From CAYLNL01 sp964385175 (GTDB taxonomy: Bacteria; Bacteroidota; Bacteroidia; Flavobacteriales; Flavobacteriaceae): a stretch of 55,459 bases of DNA. Of the stretch, positions 8,323 through 18,238 are shown in pieces (position 1 is the stretch's first letter; every line of letters begins with the position of its first letter). The translations under genes and the position numbers were made by a program. The notes under the pieces are model-generated. The model searched no databases. It saw nothing but the letters and a program-made list of their open reading frames with translations, and had not been told where the DNA came from. The stretch is taken from positions 1 through 55,459 of the forward strand of contig CAYLNL010000015.1 of assembly GCA_964385175.1 (NCBI GenBank). The letters run 5' to 3'.

Positions 8323-10145
8323 TCAATGGTGCATCTCTTCTTCGTCTTCCTGCAACGGTAAGGTTTGGGGTACAAAGTCTTGTCCTTCTATAACGTATTC
8401 GCCATTTGGTTTGGTTTTACTATAATCGTAAGGCCATCGATGTACATGTGGAATGGGCCCTTCCCAGTTGCCGTGGATGTGCTTTATAGGTGCCGTCCAC
8501 TCCAGCGTATTCGATTTCCATGGGTTTTGCCCGGTCTTTTTACCATAGAAAATGCTGTGGACAAAATTGTAGGCAAATAGTAACTGGGCGGCGCCAGCAA
8601 TTAAAGCGAATATGGTAATTAATACGTTAATATCTGCTAAATCATCAAACATAGGGAAAGCTGTGTTGGTATAATAGCGCCTGGGCAATCCTGCAAGGCC
8701 TGTAAAGTGCATGGGGAAAAATACCCCATACGCGCACACTGCCGTAACCCAGAAATGAATGTATCCTAAATTTTTATTCATCATCCTGCCAAACATTTTT
8801 GGAAACCAATGGTAAACCCCTGCGAATAATCCATATAGCGCTGAGATGCCCATTACGAGGTGAAAATGCCCCACTACAAAGTAGGTGTCGTGCACGTTAA
8901 TATCCAGAGCGCTGTCTCCCAGGATAATCCCGGTCAATCCGCCGGTAATGAAAGTAGAAACTAACCCTATGGAAAATAACATAGCCGGGTTGAGTTGCAG
9001 GTTTCCTTTCCAGAGCGTGGTGATGTAGTTAAAAGCTTTTACTGCAGAAGGAATGGCTATTAACAGGGTAGTGAAGGTGAAGACTGAACCTAAGAACGGG
9101 TTCATGCCGGAAACGAACATGTGATGCCCCCAAACGATGGTGGACAGGAAAGCGATGGCGAGTATAGACGCTATCATAGCCCTGTATCCAAAAATGGGCT
9201 TACGGGAGTTGGTAGCTATAATCTCTGAGGTAATACCTAAGGCGGGTAATAAGACGATATACACTTCCGGGTGTCCTAAAAACCAGAACAAGTGTTCAAA
9301 TAATACCGGCGAACCGCCCTGGTGATGTAGTACTTCTCCTTGAATGAAAATATCAGACAGGTAAAAAGAAGTGCCAAAGCTTCTATCCATTATTAACAAC
9401 AACGCTGCCGATAACAATACCGGGAAGGAAACTACCCCGATAACTGCTGTAATTAAAAATGCCCATATTGTAAGCGGTAGCCGTGTCATAGACATACCCT
9501 TGGTGCGCAGGTTGAGCACGGTAACAATATAATTTAAAGCAGCTAATAGGGAAGAGGCAATAAAAATAGCCATGGAAACCAGCCATAATGTCATCCCAGC
9601 TCCGGAACCGGCGATAGCTTGCGGTAAAGCGCTGAGGGGGGGGGGTAAATGGTCCACCCTGCCGATGCAGGACCCGATTCTACAAATAGCGAGATAACCA
9701 TAAAAACACTGGAAAGGAAGAATAGCCAATAGGAAATCATGTTCAGGAAACCCGAGGCCATATCGCGCGCGCCAATTTGCAAAGGAATAAGCAAATTGCT
9801 AAAGGTACCGCTCAAGCCTGCCGTGAGCACAAAAAACACCATGATAGTACCGTGAATGGTGATTAATGAAAGATACATATTGGGGTCCATAACGCCATCG
9901 GGAGCCCACCTGCCGAGAAAAATCTTTAAGACGCCGAATGATTGCCCAGGCCATGCTAACTGCAAGCGGAAAAGCAGTGACATACCAATTCCGATAACTC
10001 CCATAATGAGACCAGTGATGAGATATTGTTTGGAAATCATCTTGTGGTCTTGGCTAAAAATATATTTGGTAATAAATGTTTCTTTGTGATGATGCCCGTG
10101 CTCGTGTGCGTGTTCGGCTGCGTGGGTATGTTCGGTTGCTGACAT
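8323..10145 (-). CDS. coxA: Cytochrome c oxidase subunit I, frameshifted at a G10 run
   Basis: This is the catalytic haem-copper subunit of an aa3-type oxidase, which reduces oxygen to water at the end of respiration. The frame from 10145 reads to about 9650 (HDHKMISKQYLITG start, then GWTIYPP), and the frame ending at 8323 continues from the same point (SALPQAIAGSGAGMTLW). All later hallmarks are present: GHPEVYI, the WGHHMFVSG copper ligands and HDTYFVVGHFH. The break is a run of ten G at 9636-9645; eight or eleven would restore one frame of about 606 residues. The family consensus GWTxYPPLSAL favours eight. The N-terminus is His-rich (HTHAAEHAHEHGHHH). It follows coxB and ends the ACIII operon. 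A sequencing error is as likely as a true mutation. Confidence 0.9.
9636..9645. repeat. Poly-G run causing the coxA frameshift
   Basis: Ten consecutive G on the plus strand (C on the coding strand) fall in the Tyr-Pro-Pro segment of subunit I. The reading frame changes exactly across this run. Confidence 0.85.
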
Positions 10146-10175
10146 GTTTCGTTTAATTAATACGTTTTTTTAGGT

Positions 10176-11231
10176 TTATTGGCCGGTGAGAGAACTCCCA
10201 AAAGTTGGTTGTTTTTGTAACCATTCATTGAACTGATCTTCTGTTTCCACGATGATTTTCATTTGCATGTTGTAGTGAGAGGGCCCGCAGATTTTATTAC
10301 ATAAGAGCACGTAATCAAATTCCCAGAAATCTACATCTTCACCATTCGCTTTTCGGGCTGCCCGCAATTCGTTTACTCGCTGTACTTTGGCTTGAATAGA
10401 TGGGTTCAAGCGCATTTGCTCTGTAGTAACTGTGGGGGTGATTGCAAACTGGGTAATCATGCCGGGAACACAGTTCATCTGCGCTCTAAAATGAGGCATG
10501 TAGGCAGAGTGCAACACATCCTGGGAGCGCATTTTAAAGAGAACTTTTCTATTTACCGGCAAGTGCAACTCTTTTACAATAATATCATCTGCACTGTAGG
10601 GGTCTGTTTCATCTACCCCCAAGGTGTTTGCTTTATCTATATCAATAAAACGCACATTAGCTTTGCCCAACTCATGGTCTTTTCCGGCATAACGAGCCGT
10701 CCAGTTAAACTGTTGTGCATACAATTCAATAACAATCAAATCATCATCATTATCATCAACATTCATAATATCCGTCCACGTATAAAGCCCGTATAAAATT
10801 AAGCCTGCCAACACAATTACCGGGATAATCGTCCAGATAAACTCTAAACGATTATTATCTGCATAAAACAATGCCTTACGCCCTTTTCGCCCACTATATT
10901 TATAAGCGAAATAATGAAGTAAGGCCTGGGTAACCGTTTGAACGAAAAAGATAATAATTAATGAAACAGCCATGAGCCTATCCAACTCTTTTCCATGTTC
11001 CGATGCCGGTTCTGCCAAGGTTACCTTTCCCCATTTTACTAATGAATAAATGGTTAAAAGGTAAATAAAAACCAAAAAAGCAAACATGAGATAACCATTG
11101 ATTTTGTTGTCCTTATCGCTTGCTACCTGGGAGGTTTCAACGTGGAGTTGAGATAATTCGAACATTTTTGCCAGCTGTCGTATAGCAATGGCTACCAGTA
11201 TAATAAGTATAATGATTAGTAAAGCGCTCAT
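10176..11231 (-). CDS. coxB: Cytochrome c oxidase subunit II
   Basis: This 351-residue subunit carries the CuA centre that passes electrons from cytochrome c or from ACIII to subunit I. An N-terminal hydrophobic segment (residues 2-17) precedes two membrane helices (about 47-66 and 133-152), then the periplasmic cupredoxin domain. CuA ligands are visible in HSAYMPHFRAQMNCVPGM and in the CNKICGPSHYNM motif, which has both Cys, the bridging Glu position replaced by Ile as sometimes seen, and the His and Met. It lies 30 bases upstream of coxA and 35 bases downstream of actF on the same strand, so ACIII and oxidase are probably made together. Confidence 0.93.
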   Translation of the reverse strand: MSALLIIILIILVAIAIRQLAKMFELSQLHVETSQVASDKDNKINGYLMFAFLVFIYLLTIYSLVKWGKVTLAEPASEHGKELDRLMAVSLIIIFFVQTVTQALLHYFAYKYSGRKGRKALFYADNNRLEFIWTIIPVIVLAGLILYGLYTWTDIMNVDDNDDDLIVIELYAQQFNWTARYAGKDHELGKANVRFIDIDKANTLGVDETDPYSADDIIVKELHLPVNRKVLFKMRSQDVLHSAYMPHFRAQMNCVPGMITQFAITPTVTTEQMRLNPSIQAKVQRVNELRAARKANGEDVDFWEFDYVLLCNKICGPSHYNMQMKIIVETEDQFNEWLQKQPTFGSSLTGQ

Positions 11232-11266
11232 GTTGCAAAAATCCTAATTACGTTTGTTACAGTCAC

Positions 11267-12586
11267 TTAATAACGAAAATGTTTACTTTCTTCAATAAAT
11301 GGGTCGCGTTTTGGAAGTAATGGTGCTTTAGTGAGTGCCCCGAATACTATCCATATAAACAACCCTGTAAAGAAAGCGATACCGCCTATTTCGGCAATGC
11401 CAATAAACCAATGCTCGCCCACCGTAGCTGGCATAACCATGGTAAATATATCTACATAATGTCCTGTTAAGATGAGCAAACCGGCAATTACCACAAACCA
11501 ATTTACACGTTTATAATCGCTGTTCATCAATATCAGGAACGGAAATATAAAATTTAGCGCCACCATTCCAAAGAAAGGCAACCGATACTGTTCTATGCGT
11601 GTAACAAAATAGGTTACCTCTTCAGGAATATCAGCATACCAAATTAACATAAACTGTGAAAACCACAAATACGTCCAAAAAATGCTGATGCCAAACATAA
11701 ACTTCGCCAAATCGTGAATGTGGCTATCGTTTACATGCTCTAAGTAACCTTTGGACTTGAGATAAATGGTAATCATAGCGATAATGGTAATGCCCGAAAC
11801 AAATAACCCGGCGAATACATACCAGCCAAAGAGCGTGCTGTACCAGTGCGGGTCTAAACTCATAATCCAATCCCAGGACATCATAGATTCAGAAACGAGG
11901 AAGAACACCAGGAAGGCAGCTGAAATCTTAAAATTCTTTTTATAGTTGTTATTATTTTCTGCGGTATCTTGCGCCAACGAGAATTTGCGTGAGAAATAAC
12001 GGTACGTGCACCAGCCGGCAATATAAATAGCTGCCCGTGCAAGGAAGAAGGGCAGGTTAAGGTAACTCGCTTTATTCTGAAGTAATTCATCGTGCGCTAC
12101 CTTGTCAGAGTCCATCCACACAAACAAATGGTTTAGGTGCATACCGGAAAGCGCCAGGAGGATGAAGATAATAATAGCCCCGGGAAGTAAATAAGCGGTA
12201 ATTGCCTCCATGACCCGGAATAGTACGGGAGACCATCCTGCCTGAGCCGCCCGCTGTATGGCGTAGAAGGCTAACACGCCCAGTGAAATCATCATAAAAA
12301 AGAAAGCGGCTACATACAATGCTGCCCAGGGTTTGTTTTGAAGCTGGTGCAGCAAATGCGTATCGTGCTCCTGGTGAGACGCTTCGCCTTGCGCATGCGT
12401 ATCTGTGTGTGCGGGCGCTGCATGCGATGCCGCTGCCCCATGATCACCACCATGATGAGCCGCTACCATAGCTTTCGCTTCCTCAACCGTGCGGGGAGCG
12501 CTCCAGAAACCATATCCCAATGCCAGCAACCCCAGCACCATCAAAATAAGCGCCCCTGTTTTCAGCTTGTTCGAAAATGTGTACAT
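11267..12586 (-). CDS. actF: Alternative complex III subunit ActF (quinol:cytochrome c oxidoreductase)
   Basis: ActF is an integral membrane subunit of alternative complex III, which oxidises menaquinol and reduces a cytochrome c or the oxidase directly. The 439-residue protein has an N-terminal helix (about 9-28), a histidine-rich loop at about 43-80 (AAHHGGDHGAAASHAAPAH), then roughly nine more membrane helices, with conserved stretches such as SMMSWDWIMSLDPHWYSTLFG. It follows actE by 26 bases. The His-rich loop is longer than I would expect and may bind metal. Family assignment rests on the complete act gene order around it. Confidence 0.88.
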   Translation of the reverse strand: MYTFSNKLKTGALILMVLGLLALGYGFWSAPRTVEEAKAMVAAHHGGDHGAAASHAAPAHTDTHAQGEASHQEHDTHLLHQLQNKPWAALYVAAFFFMMISLGVLAFYAIQRAAQAGWSPVLFRVMEAITAYLLPGAIIIFILLALSGMHLNHLFVWMDSDKVAHDELLQNKASYLNLPFFLARAAIYIAGWCTYRYFSRKFSLAQDTAENNNNYKKNFKISAAFLVFFLVSESMMSWDWIMSLDPHWYSTLFGWYVFAGLFVSGITIIAMITIYLKSKGYLEHVNDSHIHDLAKFMFGISIFWTYLWFSQFMLIWYADIPEEVTYFVTRIEQYRLPFFGMVALNFIFPFLILMNSDYKRVNWFVVIAGLLILTGHYVDIFTMVMPATVGEHWFIGIAEIGGIAFFTGLFIWIVFGALTKAPLLPKRDPFIEESKHFRY

Positions 12587-12612
12587 ACTACTACAATATC
12601 TCGTTTATACGT

Positions 12613-13173
12613 TTATTTCTTTACTAATTCTCCCCTTAGTTGCAATACATAGGCGGCTACCTCCCAGCGTTCTTTTTCGTTTAACTGGCCGGCATGAGAA
12701 CCCATCGTGTTTTTACCGTAATAAAGCACGTGATAAATGCTGCCCTCGGTAATTTCCCTGTCAGCATAGCTGGGAATACCCAAAAACTTCTCAGTAGTAG
12801 CCAACTGTCCTTTGCCATCGCCTTTAGGTCCGTGGCAGATTGCACAATAAATGGTAAACAGATTTTTCCCGGTAGCCAACGTAGTTTCAACCAAGGTAGA
12901 ATCTAAGGGGCTTTTTAAATTTGCTTTTGCCGCCTCATACCCTTCATTAGTATCGGGATAGTCATACGGAGTCCAACCCCTGCTAATTGCTCCTTCCGGC
13001 GGAAGCTGCGCTTCCATTCCATTGACAAAGCCCGCCGCTTCCGAATACGTTTCATACCCTACAGGCTCATACATATTGGGCATGTACTGGTAGTTGGGTT
13101 TAGATTTGTGAAAGCACGACATTATCGTTACCATTACTGCGAAAATCAATCCGATACTTGCAAAGCGCTTCAT
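12613..13173 (-). CDS. actE: Alternative complex III subunit ActE (monohaem cytochrome c lipoprotein)
   Basis: This 186-residue protein has a lipoprotein signal (MVTIMSC, Cys about residue 20) and one CAICHGPKGDGKG haem-binding motif near residue 114, with a Met ligand candidate in NTMGSHAGQL. It is the membrane-anchored monohaem cytochrome of ACIII and probably relays electrons towards cytochrome oxidase. It lies 1 base after actD in the operon, which implies coupled translation. Confidence 0.9.
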   Translation of the reverse strand: MKRFASIGLIFAVMVTIMSCFHKSKPNYQYMPNMYEPVGYETYSEAAGFVNGMEAQLPPEGAISRGWTPYDYPDTNEGYEAAKANLKSPLDSTLVETTLATGKNLFTIYCAICHGPKGDGKGQLATTEKFLGIPSYADREITEGSIYHVLYYGKNTMGSHAGQLNEKERWEVAAYVLQLRGELVKK

Positions 13174-13174
13174 A

Positions 13175-13699
13175 TTATTGCTTTTCTAAACTGTTAATTT
13201 CTATGGCGCCGGTTTCTTCTAACAAGGCTATAAGAGCCGCTTCGTTGTCATGTACCGCTACTTCCATCAAAAAATGGTCGTCGGTAGTCCGTACATCGGG
13301 GTTTTCTGCCTCTTTGAAAGGCCACAACCTGCTGCGCAAGTAGAAGGTAATAACCATGAGGTGAGCGGCAAAAAATACGGTCATTTCAAACAAAATCGGC
13401 ACAAAGGCGGGCATGTTCTCAAAAAAACTGAAACTGGGTTTTCCGCCAATATCCTGGGGCCAATCTTGTATCATGGTGTAGTTGAGGATGGTAATGGCAG
13501 TTGCAAGCCCTAAACACCCATAAATGAAAGCTGTAATAGCAATGCGGGTAGGCGCCAATCCCATCGCCTTGTCCAGCCCGTGGATAGGAAAAGGGGTGTA
13601 TATTTCCTCGATGTGATGGTGAGCGGCTTTTACTTTTTTTACGGCAGCCAGCAGCACCTCATCATCATTATATAAGGCTCGTATAACTTTACTACTCAT
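13175..13699 (-). CDS. actD: Alternative complex III subunit ActD (DUF3341)
   Basis: This 174-residue protein has two membrane helices (about residues 56-78 and 97-119), a cytoplasmic N-terminal segment (IEEIYTPFPIHGLDKAMG) that is the hallmark of DUF3341, and a short C-terminal tail containing FLMEVAVHDNEAAL. It is a structural subunit of ACIII without cofactors. It overlaps the end of actC by 8 bases and is followed at once by actE. Confidence 0.92.
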   Translation of the reverse strand: MSSKVIRALYNDDEVLLAAVKKVKAAHHHIEEIYTPFPIHGLDKAMGLAPTRIAITAFIYGCLGLATAITILNYTMIQDWPQDIGGKPSFSFFENMPAFVPILFEMTVFFAAHLMVITFYLRSRLWPFKEAENPDVRTTDDHFLMEVAVHDNEAALIALLEETGAIEINSLEKQ

Positions 13700-15083
13700 G
13701 GTTGCGGTCTCTTAATTTTTTATACTTTTCTCCCGAGGTCTTCAGGATACTTTTCACCTCCGCTTGTGCAATTACGGGGAATGTTCGGGCATAGAGCAGG
13801 AACAGCACGAAGAAAAACCCAATGGTTCCAATAAAAATCCCGATATCTACAAAGGTAGGTGAAAACATGGTCCAGGACGAGGGTAAATAATCGCGGTGCA
13901 GCGAGGTTACAATGATGACGAAACGCTCGAACCACATTCCGATATTTACTACAATAGATATGATGAAGGAGAACACGATGCTTCTCCTGAGTTTTTTAAA
14001 CCACATGAGTTGGGGCGAAAACACATTACACGTCATCATAGCCCAATATGCCCACCAGTAGGGGCCGGTTGCGCGGTTTAGGAAAGCATACTGTTCATAC
14101 TCTACACCTGAGTACCAGGCGATGAACAACTCGGTAATATAAGCGCACCCTACAATAGAACCCGTAATCATAATAATGATGTTCATGAGCTCAATATGCT
14201 GAAGGGTAATGTAATTTTCTAAATTCACCACTTTCCGAGTAATGAGAAGCAAGGTTTGCACCATAGCGAACCCAGAGAAAATAGCGCCTGCTACAAAGTA
14301 GGGGGGGAAAATGGTGGTGTGCCAGCCGGGAATTACCGAGGTAGCAAAGTCAAATGATACAATGGTATGCACAGAAAGTACCAGCGGCGTAGCCAATCCT
14401 GCCAATACCAGCGAAACTTCTTCGAAGCGTTGCCAGTCTTTGGCACGACCGCTCCAGCCAAAACTCACCAATTTGTATATTTTTTTCTGAAAGGGTTTAA
14501 TAGCCCGGTCGCGAATCATGGCGAAATCGGGTAATAGGCCCGTCCACCAAAATACCATGGATACGGAAAGATAGGTAGAGATGGCGAAAACGTCCCACAA
14601 CAAAGGGGAATTAAAGTTTACCCATAACGAACCGAATTGGTTGGGAATGGGGAATACCCAATAGCCCACCCACGGACGCCCCATGTGGATAACAGGAAAC
14701 AGGGCAGCCTGTATTACCGAAAAAATAGTCATGGCTTCTGCAGAACGGTTTATTCCCATCCGCCAGCGTTGACGGAATAACAACAGCACAGCCGAGATGA
14801 GCGTACCGGCATGCCCGATACCTACCCACCATACAAAATTGGTAATGTCCCACGCCCAACCTACTGTCTTGTTGAGACCCCAGGTGCCTATTCCGGTAGA
14901 AATGGTATAAATAATACAACCTACACCCCAGAGAAAGGCTACCAGAGCGATGGAGAAAACCGTCCACCACTGTTTGTTGGCTTTTCCTTCTACCGGAGCC
15001 GCCACATCTACGGTTACATCGTGGTAGGTCTTGTCTCCAAGTACCAGGGGCTTGCGTATGGGTGCTTCGTAATGCGATGCCAT
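13692..15083 (-). CDS. actC: Alternative complex III subunit ActC (NrfD/PsrC-like)
   Basis: ActC is the NrfD/PsrC-like membrane subunit that binds menaquinol. The 463-residue protein shows about ten membrane helices, with FVWWVGIGHAGTLISAVLL near residue 87, a typical quinol-site helix of the family, and GRPWVGYWVFPIPNQ after helix three. It lies between actB (16 bases upstream) and actD (overlapping), the standard act order. The ATG at 15083 opens with MASHYEAPIRKPLVLG, a normal cytoplasmic start. Confidence 0.93.
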   Translation of the reverse strand: MASHYEAPIRKPLVLGDKTYHDVTVDVAAPVEGKANKQWWTVFSIALVAFLWGVGCIIYTISTGIGTWGLNKTVGWAWDITNFVWWVGIGHAGTLISAVLLLFRQRWRMGINRSAEAMTIFSVIQAALFPVIHMGRPWVGYWVFPIPNQFGSLWVNFNSPLLWDVFAISTYLSVSMVFWWTGLLPDFAMIRDRAIKPFQKKIYKLVSFGWSGRAKDWQRFEEVSLVLAGLATPLVLSVHTIVSFDFATSVIPGWHTTIFPPYFVAGAIFSGFAMVQTLLLITRKVVNLENYITLQHIELMNIIIMITGSIVGCAYITELFIAWYSGVEYEQYAFLNRATGPYWWAYWAMMTCNVFSPQLMWFKKLRRSIVFSFIISIVVNIGMWFERFVIIVTSLHRDYLPSSWTMFSPTFVDIGIFIGTIGFFFVLFLLYARTFPVIAQAEVKSILKTSGEKYKKLRDRNHE

Positions 15084-15099
15084 GTTATATCTGCTAACG

Positions 15100-18000
15100 T
15101 TAACTTAGTTTATATTCTTCTTGTTCTGAATTTCTCACTTTTACGTGGTAGAATACGTTGGGGCGGGTGCCTACGTGTTCTAATAAATGATACATGCGCT
15201 TGCTCTTTTTTAGTTGCACCACCTGGCTCTCCGTGTCGTTGATATCGCCAAACACCATAGCCCCGGTAGTACAAGCCTCTGAGCAAGCGGTTTGAAACTC
15301 GCTGTCTTGTATTGCCCTGCCCTCGCGCTTGGCGTCTAAGATGGTTTTCTGGGTTTTTTGAATGCAAAGCGAGCATTTTTCCATAACGCCCCGCGAACGC
15401 ACATTCACATCGGGGTTTAGTACCATCCTGCCCAAATCGTCATTCATATAAAAATCAAACTCCTCATTATTATTATATAGGAACCAGTTGAAACGGCGCA
15501 CTTTATACGGGCAGTTGTTAGCGCAGTAGCGGGTGCCTACACACCTGTTATACGCCATGTGGTTTTGTCCCTGGCGGCTATGGGAGGTGGCAGCTACCGG
15601 GCAAACCGTTTCGCAGGGAGCGTGGTTGCAGTGCTGGCACATAACGGGTTGAAACGCTACCTGCGGGTTGGCCGCAGCCGATTCCATTTCGCGAAACTGG
15701 GTCATAGAACCTGCTACGCCGCTGATGTTTTCTTTTTTCTCGTGGTCTGCCGCAAAAGTATCCTCAGAAGAGTAGTAACGGTCTATACGGAGCCAGTGCA
15801 TATCGCGCGATTTTCGCACCTCGGCTTTTCCCACCACGGGTACGTTGTTTTCCGCATGGCAGGCAATTACGCAAGCGCCACAGCCTGTACAGGCATTTAA
15901 GTCTATGGATAGGTTGAAATGATGCCCGATAGAACGGTCGAACTCTTCCCATAAGTCTGCGGAGGTTGCAGGAACTTCCTGGTGGTTCAGGGATACCTGC
16001 GGTACCGGGTTCCACACAGCAGCATCCTTAGTGTTGAAGATTTCTAGGGTAGTTTCTTTCACAATGTCGCCCCTACCCATCATGGTATGGTGCAACTGCA
16101 CGCAGGCGAACTCGTGTACGCCTGAAGATTTTTCAAGAGTAATGGTTTGTACTGTATTAAAATCTTTATAGAGGGGATAAGCATTTACACCCGTTTGCAT
16201 CTCGGGTTTTAAACCAGCATTTCGCCCGTAACCAAAGGAAAACCCGGCAGAACCTTTTGCTTGCCCGGGTTGAATGAGTACCGGCACGTTTTTAACGGTA
16301 ACGCCATTTGCTGTTATATTTACGTAGCTGCCATTTAAGCCACCGTTGGCTACGTTGTAATTTTTAAGCCCCATTTCGTCAGCATCGGCTTGGGAAAGAG
16401 TGAGATAATTGTCCCAGGAAACCCGTGTAATGGGGTCTGGAAACTCCTGCAACCAGGGGTTATTTGCCTGGGAGCCATCGCCCATACCGGTTTTGGGGTA
16501 TAGGGTTAGTTCTATTCCCGAAGCGGAAGTATTTGCTAAGGCATTTGCTAGGGCAGATGCATCTGCCGAAGGCGCTGGAGCGGGTTCATTAGCCAGTTTG
16601 TCAGTCAGTCCGGGAAAAGCCGTTGCTGCAAAAACGCCATCATGCAGGGCTTTGTTCCAGGAAGCGCCATTTAAAATGGCTGTTTGCCAGCTATCTTTCA
16701 AATATTCGTACCAGGTCTGGGCGCTACCCATCCACTTTAACAAAGCGTCTTGAAACTGGCGGGTGTTAAATAGGGGGCGAATGGTGGGTTGTAGGAGGCT
16801 AAAGTAGCCTTTTTTCATCTCTACATCGCCCCAGGACTCAAGATAATGAGGAGCGGCGGCGAGATGAGTGGTGTGCAAGGCGGTTTCGTCTTCTTTTATA
16901 GAAAAAGTTACCGAAAGAGATACATTTTTAAGCCCGGTTATAAAATCGGAGGCATTGGGCAGGGTGTAAACGGGATTTACACCACTTATAATAAGAGCGC
17001 CTATCTTGCCGGCTTGCATATCGGCTACCAGGGCAGCTACGGCCTGGGTGTTTCCTTGCCGTATCATCTTGGGAGCTGCTGTGTCTAACGTCTCGCTGGC
17101 TATGGATTGGTTGATTGCCAATGCGAGCATTTGAGCATTGCGGTCGGGTATTCCTGTTAGTACTACGGCTTTACTGCCGGCGGTTTTTACTTCCCGGGCT
17201 GCTTTTTTTACAGCTTCCTCCACTTTTTCAGGCAGCTGCCCCGGTACAGAAACGCCGGCAAGGTAGCCGTAAAATTTGGCAAAGGCTATTTTTTGCTGGC
17301 TGGGGGTTAGCGGTATGCGTACATCGGCATTGGCGCCGGAAAGAGTCATATTCGCTTCAAACTGGATGTGGCGGGACATGGTTCCGTTTTTGGGAACTCT
17401 GCCTTGTGCATATCCTTTTTCATAACCGCCTCCCTGCCAATCGCCCAAAAAGTCGGCCCCAAAAGATACAATAACGGCGGCTTTGGAAAAATCGTAATCG
17501 GGAAGCGCCCGCATGCCGTACATAGACTGAAAGGCATCTAAGGCAGCGTCTTCAGAAATGGCGTCATAAACTACATGGCGCACGTTTCCAAATTTTTGGG
17601 TGAATTCGCCGATGAGTTTTGCAGTGGAGGGGCTTGAATAGGTTTGGGTAAGGAGCACTATTTCTTTACCGGAGGAAGCAATTTCAGGTAGCTTAGCTGT
17701 AACTTCGGCATCTAAGATTTCCCAAGTGATATCTTTCCCCTTAGTTTTAGGGTTTCGCGCACGCAGGCTGTCGTATAGCCCGAGTATGGAGGCGTTTACG
17801 CGGGCATTGGCGCCTGCGCCTGTTTTAGAGTCGGGGTTATTCTCAATTTTTATAGGTCGGCCCTCCCTGGTTTTTACAAGAATATTGGCAAAATCGTACC
17901 CGTCTGCTATGGAGGTGGCGTAGTAGTTGGCTATGCCGGGGCGTATTTGTTCGGGCTGGACTAAGTAGGGAATGGATTTTTTTACGGGTCCTTCGCAGGC

Positions 18001-18207
18001 GGCAAGGGTAGCGGCTGCGGTACTGAAGCCCACAAATTTTAAAAAGTCCCTACGGGAGGTAGCGGATGCTTCAAGGGTGGCTTTATCGCCCAGGAATTCA
18101 TCTACCGGAATTTCTTCTACAAATTCGTTATCCCTAAGGGTTTGTATCAACTCGTCCCCGGGTTGTAGTTCCGCTATGCTTTTCCAGTATTTTTTGGTTG
18201 ATGCCAT
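15100..18207 (-). CDS. actB: Alternative complex III subunit ActB (Fe-S / molybdopterin-oxidoreductase-like)
   Basis: ActB joins a molybdopterin-oxidoreductase-like domain that has lost its cofactor (about residues 40-720) to a ferredoxin-like domain (about 740-1030). A variant Tat signal (SRRDFLKFVGFS) lies near residue 50, not at the N-terminus, which is why databases call it TAT-variant-translocated. The C-terminal domain has four cysteine groups: CTGCGACVIAC, CQHCNHAPCETVC, CVGTRYCANNC and CSLCIQ with CSEAC, matching three 4Fe-4S clusters and one 3Fe-4S cluster known for ACIII. I choose the ATG at 18207 (MASTKKYWKSI) over an in-frame one 51 bases upstream because it gives the usual ActB start and clears the actA end. 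Confidence 0.92.
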   Translation of the reverse strand: MASTKKYWKSIAELQPGDELIQTLRDNEFVEEIPVDEFLGDKATLEASATSRRDFLKFVGFSTAAATLAACEGPVKKSIPYLVQPEQIRPGIANYYATSIADGYDFANILVKTREGRPIKIENNPDSKTGAGANARVNASILGLYDSLRARNPKTKGKDITWEILDAEVTAKLPEIASSGKEIVLLTQTYSSPSTAKLIGEFTQKFGNVRHVVYDAISEDAALDAFQSMYGMRALPDYDFSKAAVIVSFGADFLGDWQGGGYEKGYAQGRVPKNGTMSRHIQFEANMTLSGANADVRIPLTPSQQKIAFAKFYGYLAGVSVPGQLPEKVEEAVKKAAREVKTAGSKAVVLTGIPDRNAQMLALAINQSIASETLDTAAPKMIRQGNTQAVAALVADMQAGKIGALIISGVNPVYTLPNASDFITGLKNVSLSVTFSIKEDETALHTTHLAAAPHYLESWGDVEMKKGYFSLLQPTIRPLFNTRQFQDALLKWMGSAQTWYEYLKDSWQTAILNGASWNKALHDGVFAATAFPGLTDKLANEPAPAPSADASALANALANTSASGIELTLYPKTGMGDGSQANNPWLQEFPDPITRVSWDNYLTLSQADADEMGLKNYNVANGGLNGSYVNITANGVTVKNVPVLIQPGQAKGSAGFSFGYGRNAGLKPEMQTGVNAYPLYKDFNTVQTITLEKSSGVHEFACVQLHHTMMGRGDIVKETTLEIFNTKDAAVWNPVPQVSLNHQEVPATSADLWEEFDRSIGHHFNLSIDLNACTGCGACVIACHAENNVPVVGKAEVRKSRDMHWLRIDRYYSSEDTFAADHEKKENISGVAGSMTQFREMESAAANPQVAFQPVMCQHCNHAPCETVCPVAATSHSRQGQNHMAYNRCVGTRYCANNCPYKVRRFNWFLYNNNEEFDFYMNDDLGRMVLNPDVNVRSRGVMEKCSLCIQKTQKTILDAKREGRAIQDSEFQTACSEACTTGAMVFGDINDTESQVVQLKKSKRMYHLLEHVGTRPNVFYHVKVRNSEQEEYKLS

Positions 18208-18238
18208 AGTGTATCTTGAAATGAACGCTTTTTTAGGT

